This document shows, piece after piece, positions 32,197 through 40,908 of a DNA stretch of 43,198 nucleotides. The stretch is from Streptomyces sp. ISL-36 (lineage in GTDB: Bacteria > Actinomycetota > Actinomycetes > Streptomycetales > Streptomycetaceae): contig NZ_JAGGOS010000100.1 in assembly GCF_018614205.1 (NCBI RefSeq), forward strand, positions 1 to 43,198, in the 5' to 3' direction. Numbering within the stretch: position 1 is the first letter of the stretch; every line of letters begins with the position of its first letter. The notes below the pieces were generated by a model, which was given only the letters and a program-made list of their open reading frames with translations, did no database searches and was not told where the DNA came from. A program made the position numbers and the translations under genes.

Positions 32197-33369
32197 ATGA
32201 CCGTCGCACCGAACACCGCACCGGCCCCCATGGACACCCCCGGGAACGCCGCCGCGCCCGACGTGCCCGACGCGCACGCCGCGCCTGACGTGCCCGACGC
32301 GCACGCCGCCGCCGACGTGCCCGAGATCACCGGAGCCGACAGCCTCATGCGCGCCCTGGAGGCCGCCGGAGTGGACCTCGTCTTCGGCATGCCCGGCGGA
32401 GCGATCCTCCCCGCGTACGACGCCCTCCTCGGCGCTCCCTCGATCCGGCACGTCCTTGTCCGGCACGAGCAGGGCGCCGGCCACGCCGCCGCCGGATACG
32501 CCCAGGCCACCGGCCGGGTCGGCGTCTGCATGGCAACCTCGGGGCCCGGAGCCACCAACCTGGTCACGGCCATCGCGGACGCCCATGTCAACGACGTACC
32601 CCTGGTGGTGATCACCGGTCAGGTGCCCAAGGAACTCGTCGGCACCGACGCCTTCCAGGAGGTCGACTTCTGCGGCGTCACCCGGCCCGTCACCCGGCAC
32701 AGCTACCTCGTCAGCGACCCTGCCGAGATCGCGGAGCGCGTTCTGGACGCCTTCCGTATCGCGGGCGGCGAGCACCCCGGCCCGGTCGTCGTCGACATCA
32801 CCAAGGACGCGCTCCAGCGGCCGGTGCGGCAACCGGCCCTCGCGTACCAGCCCGCGCAGGCCCGCCCGAGGCCCGCCCCTGCGGTGGCCCGGGACACTCC
32901 GCAGGGCACCGCCACCCCCATGGCTGCCGCTCTGGACACCCTGGCCCGCGCCACCGGCCCCGACACCCTCCACGTCCTCGGCGGCGAACTCCACCACCTG
33001 TGGCGGGGCAGCGGCGAGACGGCGCTCGCCTCCCACCAGTGGAGCACCCCCGGCTACGCCCTGCCCGCCGCCCTGGGCGCGGCGATGGGCCTGCCCGGCC
33101 GTGACGTCTGGGCGGTCACGGACCCCGGTTGCTTCCTGGCCACCGGGCGCGAGCTGGTCACAGCCGCACTGAACCAGGTGCCGCTGAAGGTCCTCGTCCT
33201 GCGGGGTGCGGGCGAGGCTGTCGCCGACCTCGGCGGCATGGCCGAGGCGATGGGCTGCTCCGCCCTCGACCGCACCGATCCGGCCGGCCTCGCCGCCTCC
33301 GTCGAACGGGCGCACGCCGTGCACGACCGGCCTGTGCTCGTGGAGTGCGTCGTCCCGGACGCGGCCTGA
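32197..33369 (+). CDS. Shortened acetolactate-synthase-like (TPP enzyme superfamily) protein
   Basis: 390 residues, against about 550-600 for acetolactate synthases. The PYR domain is nearly complete: GVDLVFGMPGGAILPAYDAL, VRHEQGAGHAAAGYAQATG with the TPP-activating Glu, CMATSGPGATNLVTAIADAH and VPLVVITGQVPKELVGTDAF. The central FAD-binding domain is missing; a short linker joins straight to a PP domain, HQWSTPGYALPAALGAAMG then VTDPGCFLATGRELVTAALN. The TPP/Mg motif GDG...NN is degenerate (DPG, no NN), and the region after it is deleted. Normal TPP catalysis looks unlikely; a pseudoenzyme, a scaffold or a partner of another subunit are options. An exact-length 27-bp repeat codes PDVPDAHAA near the start. 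Confidence 0.8.
   Translation: MTVAPNTAPAPMDTPGNAAAPDVPDAHAAPDVPDAHAAADVPEITGADSLMRALEAAGVDLVFGMPGGAILPAYDALLGAPSIRHVLVRHEQGAGHAAAGYAQATGRVGVCMATSGPGATNLVTAIADAHVNDVPLVVITGQVPKELVGTDAFQEVDFCGVTRPVTRHSYLVSDPAEIAERVLDAFRIAGGEHPGPVVVDITKDALQRPVRQPALAYQPAQARPRPAPAVARDTPQGTATPMAAALDTLARATGPDTLHVLGGELHHLWRGSGETALASHQWSTPGYALPAALGAAMGLPGRDVWAVTDPGCFLATGRELVTAALNQVPLKVLVLRGAGEAVADLGGMAEAMGCSALDRTDPAGLAASVERAHAVHDRPVLVECVVPDAA
32254..32307 (+). repeat. 27-bp tandem repeat coding APDVPDAHA
   Basis: Units 32254-32280 and 32281-32307 differ by a single base. A further partial unit follows (GCCGACGTGCCCGAG). They lie in the disordered N-terminus of the ALS-like protein. Confidence 0.85.
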
Positions 33370-33413
33370 AGCGGCCGTCCCGAAAGTGGCTTGAACTAGT
33401 CGTTCATGGAAGA

Positions 33414-33450
33414 GGGGAGGGGCACCCGCGCCGAGCGGACGCCCCTCCCC
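33414..33450. terminator. Terminator between the ALS-like and ligase genes
   Basis: GGGGAGGGGC (33414-33423) pairs with GCCCCTCCCC (33441-33450), 10 bp perfect with a 17-nt loop, between converging genes. Confidence 0.75.
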
Positions 33451-33462
33451 TCCCCCGTACCG

Positions 33463-35022
33463 TCACTCCTGCGCGAGCAGCCGGGCCAGTTCCAGCCGCT
33501 TCACCTTCGTCGTCGCCGTGTGCGGCAGCTCGTCGAGCCGACGCTGCACCGGCGGGGCGAGCATCGGCATATCGGCGACCGCCCTTCGCCACTCGAGCGG
33601 GTCCAGCGGCTTGTCGTCGCGCGTGCACACCACCGGGACGGCCCTGCCGTCGGGACCCGGGACGATGATGACCTCGATCAGCGAGGGAACACGGCTGAAG
33701 AGCTGGTCCTCGATCTCCAGCGTGCTGTTGATGCCCGGGATCTCGTCCACCTCGCGGTCGAGCAGATGCAGACAGCCGTACTTCGTCCGGTAGCCGAGGT
33801 CGCCCATCCGCCACCAGCCGTCCGGCGTGACCTGCTCGTCGTACCGCTCCTCCTCACCCAGATAGGTGAGAATCCGTCCTCCGCTGCGGACCTCGATGTG
33901 CCCGGGAGAGGAACGGGTCACCGGTCGTCCGTCACGGCTGACCACCCGAACGTGCGTCATGCCGGGGAAGGGACGCCCCACGCACCGGCCGTCCGCGCCC
34001 GCACGGTGCCGGCGCGTGTAGGTACGGGCCGCGATGGCACCCGTCTCGCTCTGGCCGTACGTCTGGGCGAAGTACGGCGCCCGGCGCCGCGAGGCGAGGA
34101 GCAGCGTACGGACGGTCCTCGGGTGGATGGCGTCGAACGTGTTGCTGAAGCAGGTGACCCTGGCCAGGGGGCGGGCCGGATGGTCCGCGAGGACCTCCCA
34201 GGCGAGCAACGTGTTGGGATGGGCCTCGATCACTCCCGGCGGTATCCGCGCGAAGAGCTCGGCCACGGACTCCGGATCGTCGTCCCGCAACACGATCAGG
34301 GGATGGCCGCGGAGCGCGAACAGGGCGACTCCGCTGATCATCCGCGAGTGTGCGAAGGAGACGTGCAGGGCGAGCGGTTCGTGCCGGCCCACGGCCGCCA
34401 GGACGGTCGACTGCGGGCGGCAGCGGGCCTGGATCGTGATGCCTGTCTGCACCGCCAGCTTCGGCAGTCCGGTCGTGCCCGAGGTGTGGGTGACCAGCGC
34501 CGGGCCGTCCTGCGGCATGGTCACCGGGGCGACCCGAGGTACGCCAGCGAGCCCTTCGAGGGCCACCGTCCCCGGGAAGTCGCCGACGGCCGTCACCACC
34601 TGCTCGGCGAGCGTGAACACCTCCTGGGGCAGCTCGTCCTGCAGCTTCGCCGGGTCGGTCAGCAGGACCGGCCGGTCGAGCCGCTCCAGGAGCCGGGCCA
34701 CGGTCTCGCCGTCGAGCTTCGGAGAGAGAAGCACCGGCACGCCACCGACCCGGGCCACCGCGTAGGCGAGCAGGGAGATGTCGAAGTTGTCCGTCTTGTA
34801 GACGGCGACCCGTTGGCCGGGCCGTACGCGCGCGGCCGACAGCCGGGAGGCGAAGTCGTCCACGAGATCGGCGATCTCGGTCAGGGTGAGCCGACGCCCC
34901 AGGCCGGGCGCGATGTCCAGGTCGTGGTCGAGGTAGACCGGATTCGCCGGGTGGCGCGCGGCGGCGCGGTCGAAGACCGTGCCCAGCCGGATGCCCTTGT
35001 TGCCGATGCGTTGCAGGAACAT
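33463..35022 (-). CDS. Class I adenylate-forming enzyme (acyl-CoA ligase/AMP-binding)
   Basis: 519 residues from ATG 35020-35022, with GAAGGG 9 nt upstream; an ATG at 35136 would add a low-complexity N-terminus. AMP-binding motifs: A3 VTHTSGTTGLPKLAV, A5 FAQTYGQSETGAIA, A7 GWWRMGDLGYR, A8 LDREVDEIPGINSTLEIEDQ (usual GRxxD replaced by DREVD) and the C-terminal Lys in TTKVKRLEL. It would activate a carboxylate with ATP and pass the acyl group to CoA or a carrier. The substrate is not readable. Placed with a methyltransferase, a TPP-like protein and an exporter, it may belong to a small biosynthetic locus. Confidence 0.85.
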   Translation of the reverse strand: MFLQRIGNKGIRLGTVFDRAAARHPANPVYLDHDLDIAPGLGRRLTLTEIADLVDDFASRLSAARVRPGQRVAVYKTDNFDISLLAYAVARVGGVPVLLSPKLDGETVARLLERLDRPVLLTDPAKLQDELPQEVFTLAEQVVTAVGDFPGTVALEGLAGVPRVAPVTMPQDGPALVTHTSGTTGLPKLAVQTGITIQARCRPQSTVLAAVGRHEPLALHVSFAHSRMISGVALFALRGHPLIVLRDDDPESVAELFARIPPGVIEAHPNTLLAWEVLADHPARPLARVTCFSNTFDAIHPRTVRTLLLASRRRAPYFAQTYGQSETGAIAARTYTRRHRAGADGRCVGRPFPGMTHVRVVSRDGRPVTRSSPGHIEVRSGGRILTYLGEEERYDEQVTPDGWWRMGDLGYRTKYGCLHLLDREVDEIPGINSTLEIEDQLFSRVPSLIEVIIVPGPDGRAVPVVCTRDDKPLDPLEWRRAVADMPMLAPPVQRRLDELPHTATTKVKRLELARLLAQE

Positions 35023-35194
35023 GCGGATAAACCCTTCGGTCGGGGCGTCCGCGCGGACCGGCGTCGGCGCCTGGCCCGCGCTGCCCGGTCGAGCATCCTG
35101 AAGGGGCTCGGCCGACGGCAACGCCGGCGCCTGCACGACGTCAAGTGGTCCCGGTGTCCGTCAGGTCCCGGTGTCCGTCAGGTCGTGTTGTCCG

Positions 35195-35941
35195 TCAGGT
35201 CGCGGACGACGGAGTCTCCCGGATCTCCAGGAGCAGGTGCTCCACCGGCCCGTCGCCCTCCGCCACGACCGCCGAACGCAACTGGCGGAGTTCGCGCCCG
35301 CACTCCTCGGCGAGCGCGCGCAGCCTGGGCAGGTTCCCCCGGCTGCTGAAGTGCAGCAGCGCCCGCCCGCCGGGCGTCAGGCGGCCCGGTGCCTCGGCGA
35401 GGTAGCGCCGGTGGGCGGTGTAGCCCGGGTCCACGTAGGCGCGCTCGTGGTCGTTGCCGTAGCGGTAGCCGGCGGGCGCGAGGACGTAGTTGGAGCTCCA
35501 GAAGACCGTGTCGTACCGGTCCTGCGGGCCCAGCGCGGAGAACAGGTCGCTGTGCACGACGCGCACCCGCCCGGTCACGTCGTGCCGGGCCGCGTTCAGT
35601 TCGGTGTTCCGTACGGCCTGTGGGCTGATGTCGGCCGCGACGACCGGGGCGCAGCCGGCGAACGCGGCGAGCACGGAGATCACGCCCGCACCGCAGCCGA
35701 TCTCCAGGAAGCCGCCCGACGGCCGGACCGGCGAGTCCGGACCCGGGGCGGCGGCGCCGGGGGAGCTGATGCCCAGGAAGTCGAGCGCGGTCTCCGTGGA
35801 GGGCGAGTGGATGGGGGCGAACACCTCGTCCAGGAGGTCCCACTCGTACCCCCGCATCGAGAAGACCCGGGGGCGGTCGGCTCGCGTACGCGATTCGGCG
35901 CACCGGGCCAGCGATCGTTCGTAACTCTGCGTCTGTCGCAC
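35195..35941 (-). CDS. SAM-dependent methyltransferase (HemK/RsmC-like fold)
   Basis: 248 residues from GTG 35939-35941, preceded by GAGG at 5-nt spacing. A GTG at 36065-36067 would add 42 residues that look non-coding, so the shorter form is preferred. Motif I GGFLEIGCGAGVISVLAAFA, motif II VVAADISPQAVRNTELNA, then VRVVHSDLFSAL; the motif IV position reads WSSNYVLAP rather than the NPPY of HemK, so the acceptor is unlikely to be a glutamine amide. DPGYTAHRRYLAEAPGRLTP and RALLHFSSRGNLPRLRALAE complete the fold. Small-molecule N- or O-methylation is plausible. It is divergent from the PucR regulator. Confidence 0.82.
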   Translation of the reverse strand: MRQTQSYERSLARCAESRTRADRPRVFSMRGYEWDLLDEVFAPIHSPSTETALDFLGISSPGAAAPGPDSPVRPSGGFLEIGCGAGVISVLAAFAGCAPVVAADISPQAVRNTELNAARHDVTGRVRVVHSDLFSALGPQDRYDTVFWSSNYVLAPAGYRYGNDHERAYVDPGYTAHRRYLAEAPGRLTPGGRALLHFSSRGNLPRLRALAEECGRELRQLRSAVVAEGDGPVEHLLLEIRETPSSAT

Positions 35942-36148
35942 GGAAACCTCGGCTGGATGGAGCGGTGCCGCTCGGGGTGGCGGAGCTTCCGACTCTCTCC
36001 CACCCACCCGGTCCGGCGAAACGTTCAGGCCATTCCCGGAACCCCGGTTGCACGCCTGCTGAGACACATTCGTGACCTCACCGGAACTTCCCTACCATGA
36101 GGCGCCTGACCTGTAGTGATGTGTAGAGCCGCACCCGTTGGGGGAACC

Positions 36149-38083
36149 GTGGACAAGGGGCCGGCCGCCGCCACCCGCGACGCTTTCGCGTACCTGGAGC
36201 TGCTCGCGCGCGAGGCGCCCGCCGCCCACTTCGACGAACCGCTGCTCCACGCCCCGGCGGCCCCGGGGCCGGACACCACCACCGAAGGCGAGGGAGCCAC
36301 CCCCGACCGCGCACGGCAGCTCGCCCGCGACATCCGGGCGAAGTTCGAGCGGCAGCAGCGCCGCGACATGGGCAGCGCGGCCCTCCTCGACGCGGCCCGC
36401 GAGTTCCTCGGCAGCCATGGCGTCGACACGCTGCTGCGGCTGACCTGCCGCCGGGCGCGGACGCTGCTCAGCCTCGACATCGCGTACCTCTGCCTGTACG
36501 ACCAGAAGACCGGCAGCCACGTCGTCAAGGCCGTCGACGGCCACTCCTCCGATCTGACACCGGGCTTCGTGGTGCCCCCGGGCGCGGGCCTCGGCAACCC
36601 CGCCACCCGGCGGGCGGCACCCGTGTGGACCCAGGACTACCTCGCCGACAGCCGCATCGAGCACTCCCCCTCCATCGACGAGGTGGTACGGGCGGAGGGG
36701 CTGCACGCGATCATCGCCGTCCCGCTGTCCAGCGACGGCTCCCACTTCGGGATCCTGTACGCGGGACACCGCGCCGTCCGTCACTTCTCCCCGGACGAGG
36801 TGGCGTTGCTCGGGACGTTCGGCGAGATGGCGGCGGCGGCCCTGGGGATCGCGGGGCTCCTGGACGAGTTGAGGGCCGAGACCACCGCGCGCGTGGCCGA
36901 GGCCGTACGGCTCGGCGAGGAGCTGCACTCCATGCGCCGTCTCGCCGAGGCACAGGCCGCGCTGATGGAGCGCACTCTGGACGGCAGCTCACTGCCGCAG
37001 CTCCTGGCGGCCGCGGGGGACCTGCTGGGCGGGAGCGTCCTGCTCGCCGACGCGGCGGGCCGTACGGTGGCGGGGCATGGCGCCGCCGAGGCGGCCCCGG
37101 CGGAGCTCATGGCGGCTGCCCTCGCGGCGCGGTCCACGGACACCCCGGTGCGGTCGGCGCCCGGGGTGTGGCTCACTCCTGTGCCTGGCGGAGACGACCG
37201 GCTCGGCTACCTGGTGCTGCACCGGGAGGAGCCGCCGACCGCCGAGGACGCCGCCCTGCTGCGGCTCTGCGGCCGGGCCGTGGCGCTCCTCGTGCGACCG
37301 GGCGCCGCCCCCGACGAAACCGTTCTGCGCGAGGAGCTCGCCGAGGCCCTGCTGGTCGGCGGCGAGTGGATCGGGCAACGGCTGCTCACCCACGGCCGGG
37401 CCGCAGGCCTCGACTTCACGGCGCCGTTCGTCGTGGTGGTCGCCCGGCCCGTCGCCGGGATCACCGACCGGGCCCTCGCCTGGGCCGCCGCGTACACCCG
37501 CGAGAACGGGGGGCTGCGGGTCCGGATCGACGACCACCTCGCCCTCCTGCTCCCGGGCGAGGACCCCGCCGAAGCGGCCCGTACGGTCGAGGCGTTCGCC
37601 CGAGACCTGGGCAGCCCGGCCACCGTGGGCGCCGCGGGTCCGGTGACGGCGGGCCCGGGAGACCTGCCCGCCACCTACGACCGGGCCGTACGGTGCCTGG
37701 GCACCCTCACGGCGCTCGGCGCCACCGGCAAGGCGGCCTCCGCGCAGCAACTCGGCCCGGTGATGACCCTGCTCGCCCACGACCGTGACGTGGACGGCTT
37801 CATACGGGCCACGATCGGCCCGGTCCTGGAGTTCGACGCCCAGCGCTCCGCCGAACTCGCCGTCACCCTCGAGGCGTACTACGCGGCCGGAGGCAGCCCC
37901 ACCAGGGCCGCCCGCCGCCTCTACATCCACCCCAACACCGTCTCCCGGCGACTCGACCGGATCACCGAACTCCTCGGCCCCCAGTGGCAGGACCTGACCG
38001 CCGGCCTCGACGTCCAGCTCGCCCTGCGCCTCCACCGGATACGAGAATCCCTCGCACCCTGCCCGGGCACGACGGCCCGCTGA
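36149..38083 (+). CDS. PucR/GAF-type transcriptional regulator
   Basis: 644 residues from GTG 36149 (GGGGGAA upstream); an ATG at 36116 is possible. A GAF domain (about 100-250) holds LSLDIAYLCLYDQKTGSHVV, AVPLSSDGSHFGILYAGHRA and SPDEVALLGTFGEMAAAAL. Next a coiled-coil-like helix (LDELRAETTARVAEAVRLGE), a central PucR-type domain, and the C-terminal helix-turn-helix GGSPTRAARRLYIHPNTVSR followed by RLDRITELLGPQW. The HTH_30 end marks the CdaR/PucR family. Such regulators sense small ligands or aromatic acids by the GAF domain. Divergence from the methyltransferase gene suggests that it controls that unit. Confidence 0.88.
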   Translation: MDKGPAAATRDAFAYLELLAREAPAAHFDEPLLHAPAAPGPDTTTEGEGATPDRARQLARDIRAKFERQQRRDMGSAALLDAAREFLGSHGVDTLLRLTCRRARTLLSLDIAYLCLYDQKTGSHVVKAVDGHSSDLTPGFVVPPGAGLGNPATRRAAPVWTQDYLADSRIEHSPSIDEVVRAEGLHAIIAVPLSSDGSHFGILYAGHRAVRHFSPDEVALLGTFGEMAAAALGIAGLLDELRAETTARVAEAVRLGEELHSMRRLAEAQAALMERTLDGSSLPQLLAAAGDLLGGSVLLADAAGRTVAGHGAAEAAPAELMAAALAARSTDTPVRSAPGVWLTPVPGGDDRLGYLVLHREEPPTAEDAALLRLCGRAVALLVRPGAAPDETVLREELAEALLVGGEWIGQRLLTHGRAAGLDFTAPFVVVVARPVAGITDRALAWAAAYTRENGGLRVRIDDHLALLLPGEDPAEAARTVEAFARDLGSPATVGAAGPVTAGPGDLPATYDRAVRCLGTLTALGATGKAASAQQLGPVMTLLAHDRDVDGFIRATIGPVLEFDAQRSAELAVTLEAYYAAGGSPTRAARRLYIHPNTVSRRLDRITELLGPQWQDLTAGLDVQLALRLHRIRESLAPCPGTTAR

Positions 38084-38094
38084 CCGGGCGCCGG

Positions 38095-38177
38095 CCCACG
38101 GAACCCCGGCGCCCAGCGGTACGCGGTGCCTCAGGGGCCCACGGAACCGTGGCGCCCAGCGGTACGCGGTGCCTCAG
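38095..38177. repeat. 40-bp near-identical direct repeat, period 43
   Basis: Copies at 38095-38134 and 38138-38177 differ by two bases; the last 27 bp (38108-38134 and 38151-38177) are identical. The second copy includes the stop codon of the transposase-derived gene. Confidence 0.9.
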
Positions 38178-39430
38178 ACCGCCACGGCGGTGCGCCGACC
38201 CGGCCGAGGGCCGACGCGCTGCCCCGGCGGCCGGCCCGGCGCCGGGGCCCCGACCCCGCCGCCCCGCACCACTTCCAGCGTCATGAGCGCCCGCACCGCC
38301 TGGGCCACCGACACCATCGTCATGTGCCGGTGCCAGCCGGAGAAGGACCGGCCGCCGTAGTCGTGCAGCCCTGAGCGCTCGGCCGACCCACTCTCCGGCG
38401 AGGGCCCCGACACCGGCATCGTGGAGCCGTTGCCCGCGAGCTCCGTCAGTCGCAGCAGGGCGGACAGCGGCACCGTCGTCAGATCGGTCAGCCACAACCG
38501 GTCCGGCGCCGCCTGCGGCCCGAACCACTCCCCGATCAGAAGCCGTTCCTCCTTCTGCCCGTGGCGCCACCCATCCCCCCGTTCCCCGACCGCCGCCGGC
38601 AGGCTCACCCGCAGGGCCACCGCCATCCGGCACCCGTCGGCCCGGGTCACCGGCCGCCGTACCCCGGTCGAGGACAGCAGTTGCCGCGCCATGACGGGCT
38701 GCTGACGTACCCCGGCCGGCCCGCTGTCGCCGGCCAGCAGCCGGGTGGCCCCGCTGATCCGGGCCAGCAGCGGCACCCGCGCCGCGTCGAACCGGCGCAC
38801 CAGCGTCACAAGCCCCGCGCGCCGCGCGTCGACGACGACCGGTCGGAATGCCGACGTCGGCCGGAGTGGCAGCTCCAGGGCGGTGGTCACCGCCGCGTCC
38901 TCCGGTGAGACCGGCGCCACGTACTCCGCCGGCACTCCAGCCCGCGCCCGCTCGGCCGGGTCGCCGAGCAGGCTCTCGGGCAGTTCCAGGTGCCAGTTGA
39001 CGGGAATCTCACCGCTCGCGGAGGTCTGCCACAACCCGTAGCCGAACTGCCCGTTCACCATCCGCCCCAGCTCCGGTACGTAACGCCGGTCGACCCCCAC
39101 GAGCCGCTCCCCGGTCTTCGGCAGGGTGATCGGCCGCACCACCCACGCCGCCGGTGGGGCGGTCCGCTCCAGGAAGCGGACGAGCGCCTCGCGGACCGGC
39201 AGCCAGTCCCAGCCGGAGCTGGCGATGAAGTGGTGGAAGCGCTGCTCGGCCGCCGGCTCTCCGGCGTACGTCGCGATGTTCCGCGCTGTCTTGCGACCCG
39301 GCACGGCGAGCATGCCGCGCAGGTACTGGTCCGCGGTGCGCCGCTGGTCACTTCTGCGCAGCGAGGCGAACACCTCGCGGCTCAGGTCCACGAAAAGGTC
39401 CTCATCACTGTGCGTAGCGATGGGAATCAT
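38174..39430 (-). CDS. IS701-type transposase-derived protein (probably domesticated or inactive)
   Basis: 418 residues from ATG 39428-39430, with AGGAGG about 10 nt upstream. The DDE_5/IS701 N-terminus is clear: REVFASLRRSDQRRTADQYL, RGMLAVPGRKTARNIATYAG and FHHFIASSGWDWLPVREALV. At the first catalytic position, where IS701 enzymes have VDDTGFPK, it reads VRPITLPK, so the Asp pair is lost; GERLVGVDRRYVPELGRMVN follows as in the family. The middle acid position reads VVVDARRAG. The frame is intact over full length and I see no IS ends. A host-retained DNA-binding protein is likelier than an active element. Its C-terminus is Gly/Pro/Arg-rich and runs into a direct repeat. Confidence 0.75.
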   Translation of the reverse strand: MIPIATHSDEDLFVDLSREVFASLRRSDQRRTADQYLRGMLAVPGRKTARNIATYAGEPAAEQRFHHFIASSGWDWLPVREALVRFLERTAPPAAWVVRPITLPKTGERLVGVDRRYVPELGRMVNGQFGYGLWQTSASGEIPVNWHLELPESLLGDPAERARAGVPAEYVAPVSPEDAAVTTALELPLRPTSAFRPVVVDARRAGLVTLVRRFDAARVPLLARISGATRLLAGDSGPAGVRQQPVMARQLLSSTGVRRPVTRADGCRMAVALRVSLPAAVGERGDGWRHGQKEERLLIGEWFGPQAAPDRLWLTDLTTVPLSALLRLTELAGNGSTMPVSGPSPESGSAERSGLHDYGGRSFSGWHRHMTMVSVAQAVRALMTLEVVRGGGVGAPAPGRPPGQRVGPRPGRRTAVAV

Positions 39431-39879
39431 GCCGGACTGGCCTCCTGCCGCTCGTCGTACGAGTTTTCGGACCTCAGACGCTTCCGGCTGACGGCGTTCC
39501 GGCACAAGGAGCGCCGATCACACGACGGGCGGTCTCTCAGGGTGACCCCTGGAGCCGGCCCGGGTGCCGGCGGCACCTTCCGCCGTCACGGGCCAAGGGC
39601 AGTGTGCCGGGGCCACAGCGCGGCGGCCGCGGATGGTGGGGGCCGTGCCGCCCGACCTACGGCTCGGGGCGGCCCGGTTCGGCGCTACGGCGGCCGAGGG
39701 GTGACCTCGCCACCGGCCGCGCGTCCATAACGGGTCCCCTCGCCCAGGCGGAGTTGCCCGAGTGGCGGAGCCACGGGGCCGGGGGCGAGGCTGACGCCAC
39801 ACCCCCGAGCAGAACGCGACAGCGCGGGTGCCCCGGTGACGGACAGGATGCCGAGCGCTTCCCGAACCGGCGGCCGACG
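39431..39879. other. Intergenic region of about 450 bp
   Basis: Leader of the transposase-derived gene (minus strand) and the downstream side of the LLM gene. It holds copy B of the conserved element at 39750-39812. No convincing gene or tRNA was found. Confidence 0.5.
39750..39812 (+). promoter_or_regulatory. Conserved ~60-nt element, copy B (candidate structured RNA)
   Basis: Aligns with 26774-26837 with one or two indels. The first 21 nt (39750-39770) match at 19 positions and the CCGGGGG block (39779-39799) at 19 of 21; the differences are transitions. Predicted hairpins are kept through G-U or C-G exchange if the plus strand is transcribed. It is not directly upstream of a plus-strand gene here. 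Confidence 0.5.
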
Positions 39880-40890
39880 TTAGGAATTGAGCTCCGCGAG
39901 CAGGCGGAGGGTGGCCGGGTCGGGGGCCGTGACCAGGAGGTCGGTGACGGGGCCCTTGCGCCACAGCTCCAGCCGTTCGGCGATCCGTTCCCGGGGCCCG
40001 ACGAGCGAGATCTCGTCCGCGAAGGAGTCCGGCACGGCGAGCACGGCCTCCTCGCGCCGGCCGGCCGCGAACAGCTCCTGGATGCGCCGGGCCTCGGCCG
40101 CGTACCCCATGCGTCCCATCAGGTCGGCGTGGAAGTTGCGGGCCGCGTGCCCCATGCCGCCGATGTAGAAGCCGAGCATCGCCTTGACCGGCAGCAGCCC
40201 CTCGGCGAGGTCGTCGCAGAGCTGGGCGCGGACCATCGGCGCGACGAGGAAGTTCTCGGGGAGCCGCGCCGGCAGCGCGTACACCTCGGCCCAGCGGCTC
40301 GGCGACCAGTAGAGCGGCAGCCAGCCGTCGGCGATGGCGAGCGTCTGGGCGATGTTCTTCGGACCCTCGGCGCCGAGCAGGATGGGCAGATCCGCCCGGA
40401 GCGGGTGGGTGATCGGTTTGAGGGCCTTCCCGAGCCCGGTGCCGTCCTCCCCGGCGTACGGGTGGGAGTGGAAGCGCCCGTCGAGCGCGACGGGCCCCTC
40501 GCGGCGCATGACCTGGCGGATCACGTCCACGTATTCGCGGGTCGCGGTCAGCGGGGAGCGCGGGAAGGGGCGGCCGTACCAGCCCTCCACGACCTGCGGC
40601 CCGGACAGCCCGAGCCCGAGCATTGTCCGGCCCCCGGAGAGGTGGTCGAGCGTCAGCGCGTGCATCGCGGTGGCGGTCGGCGTCCTGGCGGCCATCTGCG
40701 CGACGGCGGTACCGAGCCTGATCCGGCTGGTGTGCGCGGCGATCCAGGTCAGCGCGGTGAACGCGTCAGAGCCCCACGCCTCGGCGGTCCACACGGAGTC
40801 GTACCCCAGCCGCTCGGCCTCGCGGGCGAGGTCGACGTGGGCGGGGGAGGGGCCGCGCCCCCAGTACCCGAGGGCGAGTCCGAGCCGCAT
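39880..40890 (-). CDS. LLM-class F420-dependent oxidoreductase, Rv3520c-like
   Basis: 336 residues from ATG 40888-40890. The TIM-barrel luciferase-like pattern is clear: MRLGLALGYWGRGPSPAHVD, GYDSVWTAEAWGSDAFTALT, SRIRLGTAVAQMAARTPTAT, HALTLDHLSGGRTMLGLGLS (SGGR phosphate region) and ADLPILLGAEGPKNIAQTLA. The start and TAEAWGSDA resemble M. tuberculosis Rv3520c, located in the KstR/cholesterol region. Uses reduced F420 or FMN to transfer hydride; substrate unknown. CTGACG-N3-CGTCAG lies 18 nt before the start, the same operator-like repeat as upstream of the MBL gene, tying it to the steroid-type genes. Confidence 0.87.
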   Translation of the reverse strand: MRLGLALGYWGRGPSPAHVDLAREAERLGYDSVWTAEAWGSDAFTALTWIAAHTSRIRLGTAVAQMAARTPTATAMHALTLDHLSGGRTMLGLGLSGPQVVEGWYGRPFPRSPLTATREYVDVIRQVMRREGPVALDGRFHSHPYAGEDGTGLGKALKPITHPLRADLPILLGAEGPKNIAQTLAIADGWLPLYWSPSRWAEVYALPARLPENFLVAPMVRAQLCDDLAEGLLPVKAMLGFYIGGMGHAARNFHADLMGRMGYAAEARRIQELFAAGRREEAVLAVPDSFADEISLVGPRERIAERLELWRKGPVTDLLVTAPDPATLRLLAELNS

Positions 40891-40908
40891 GGCACCCCAC
40901 CAACCTTT

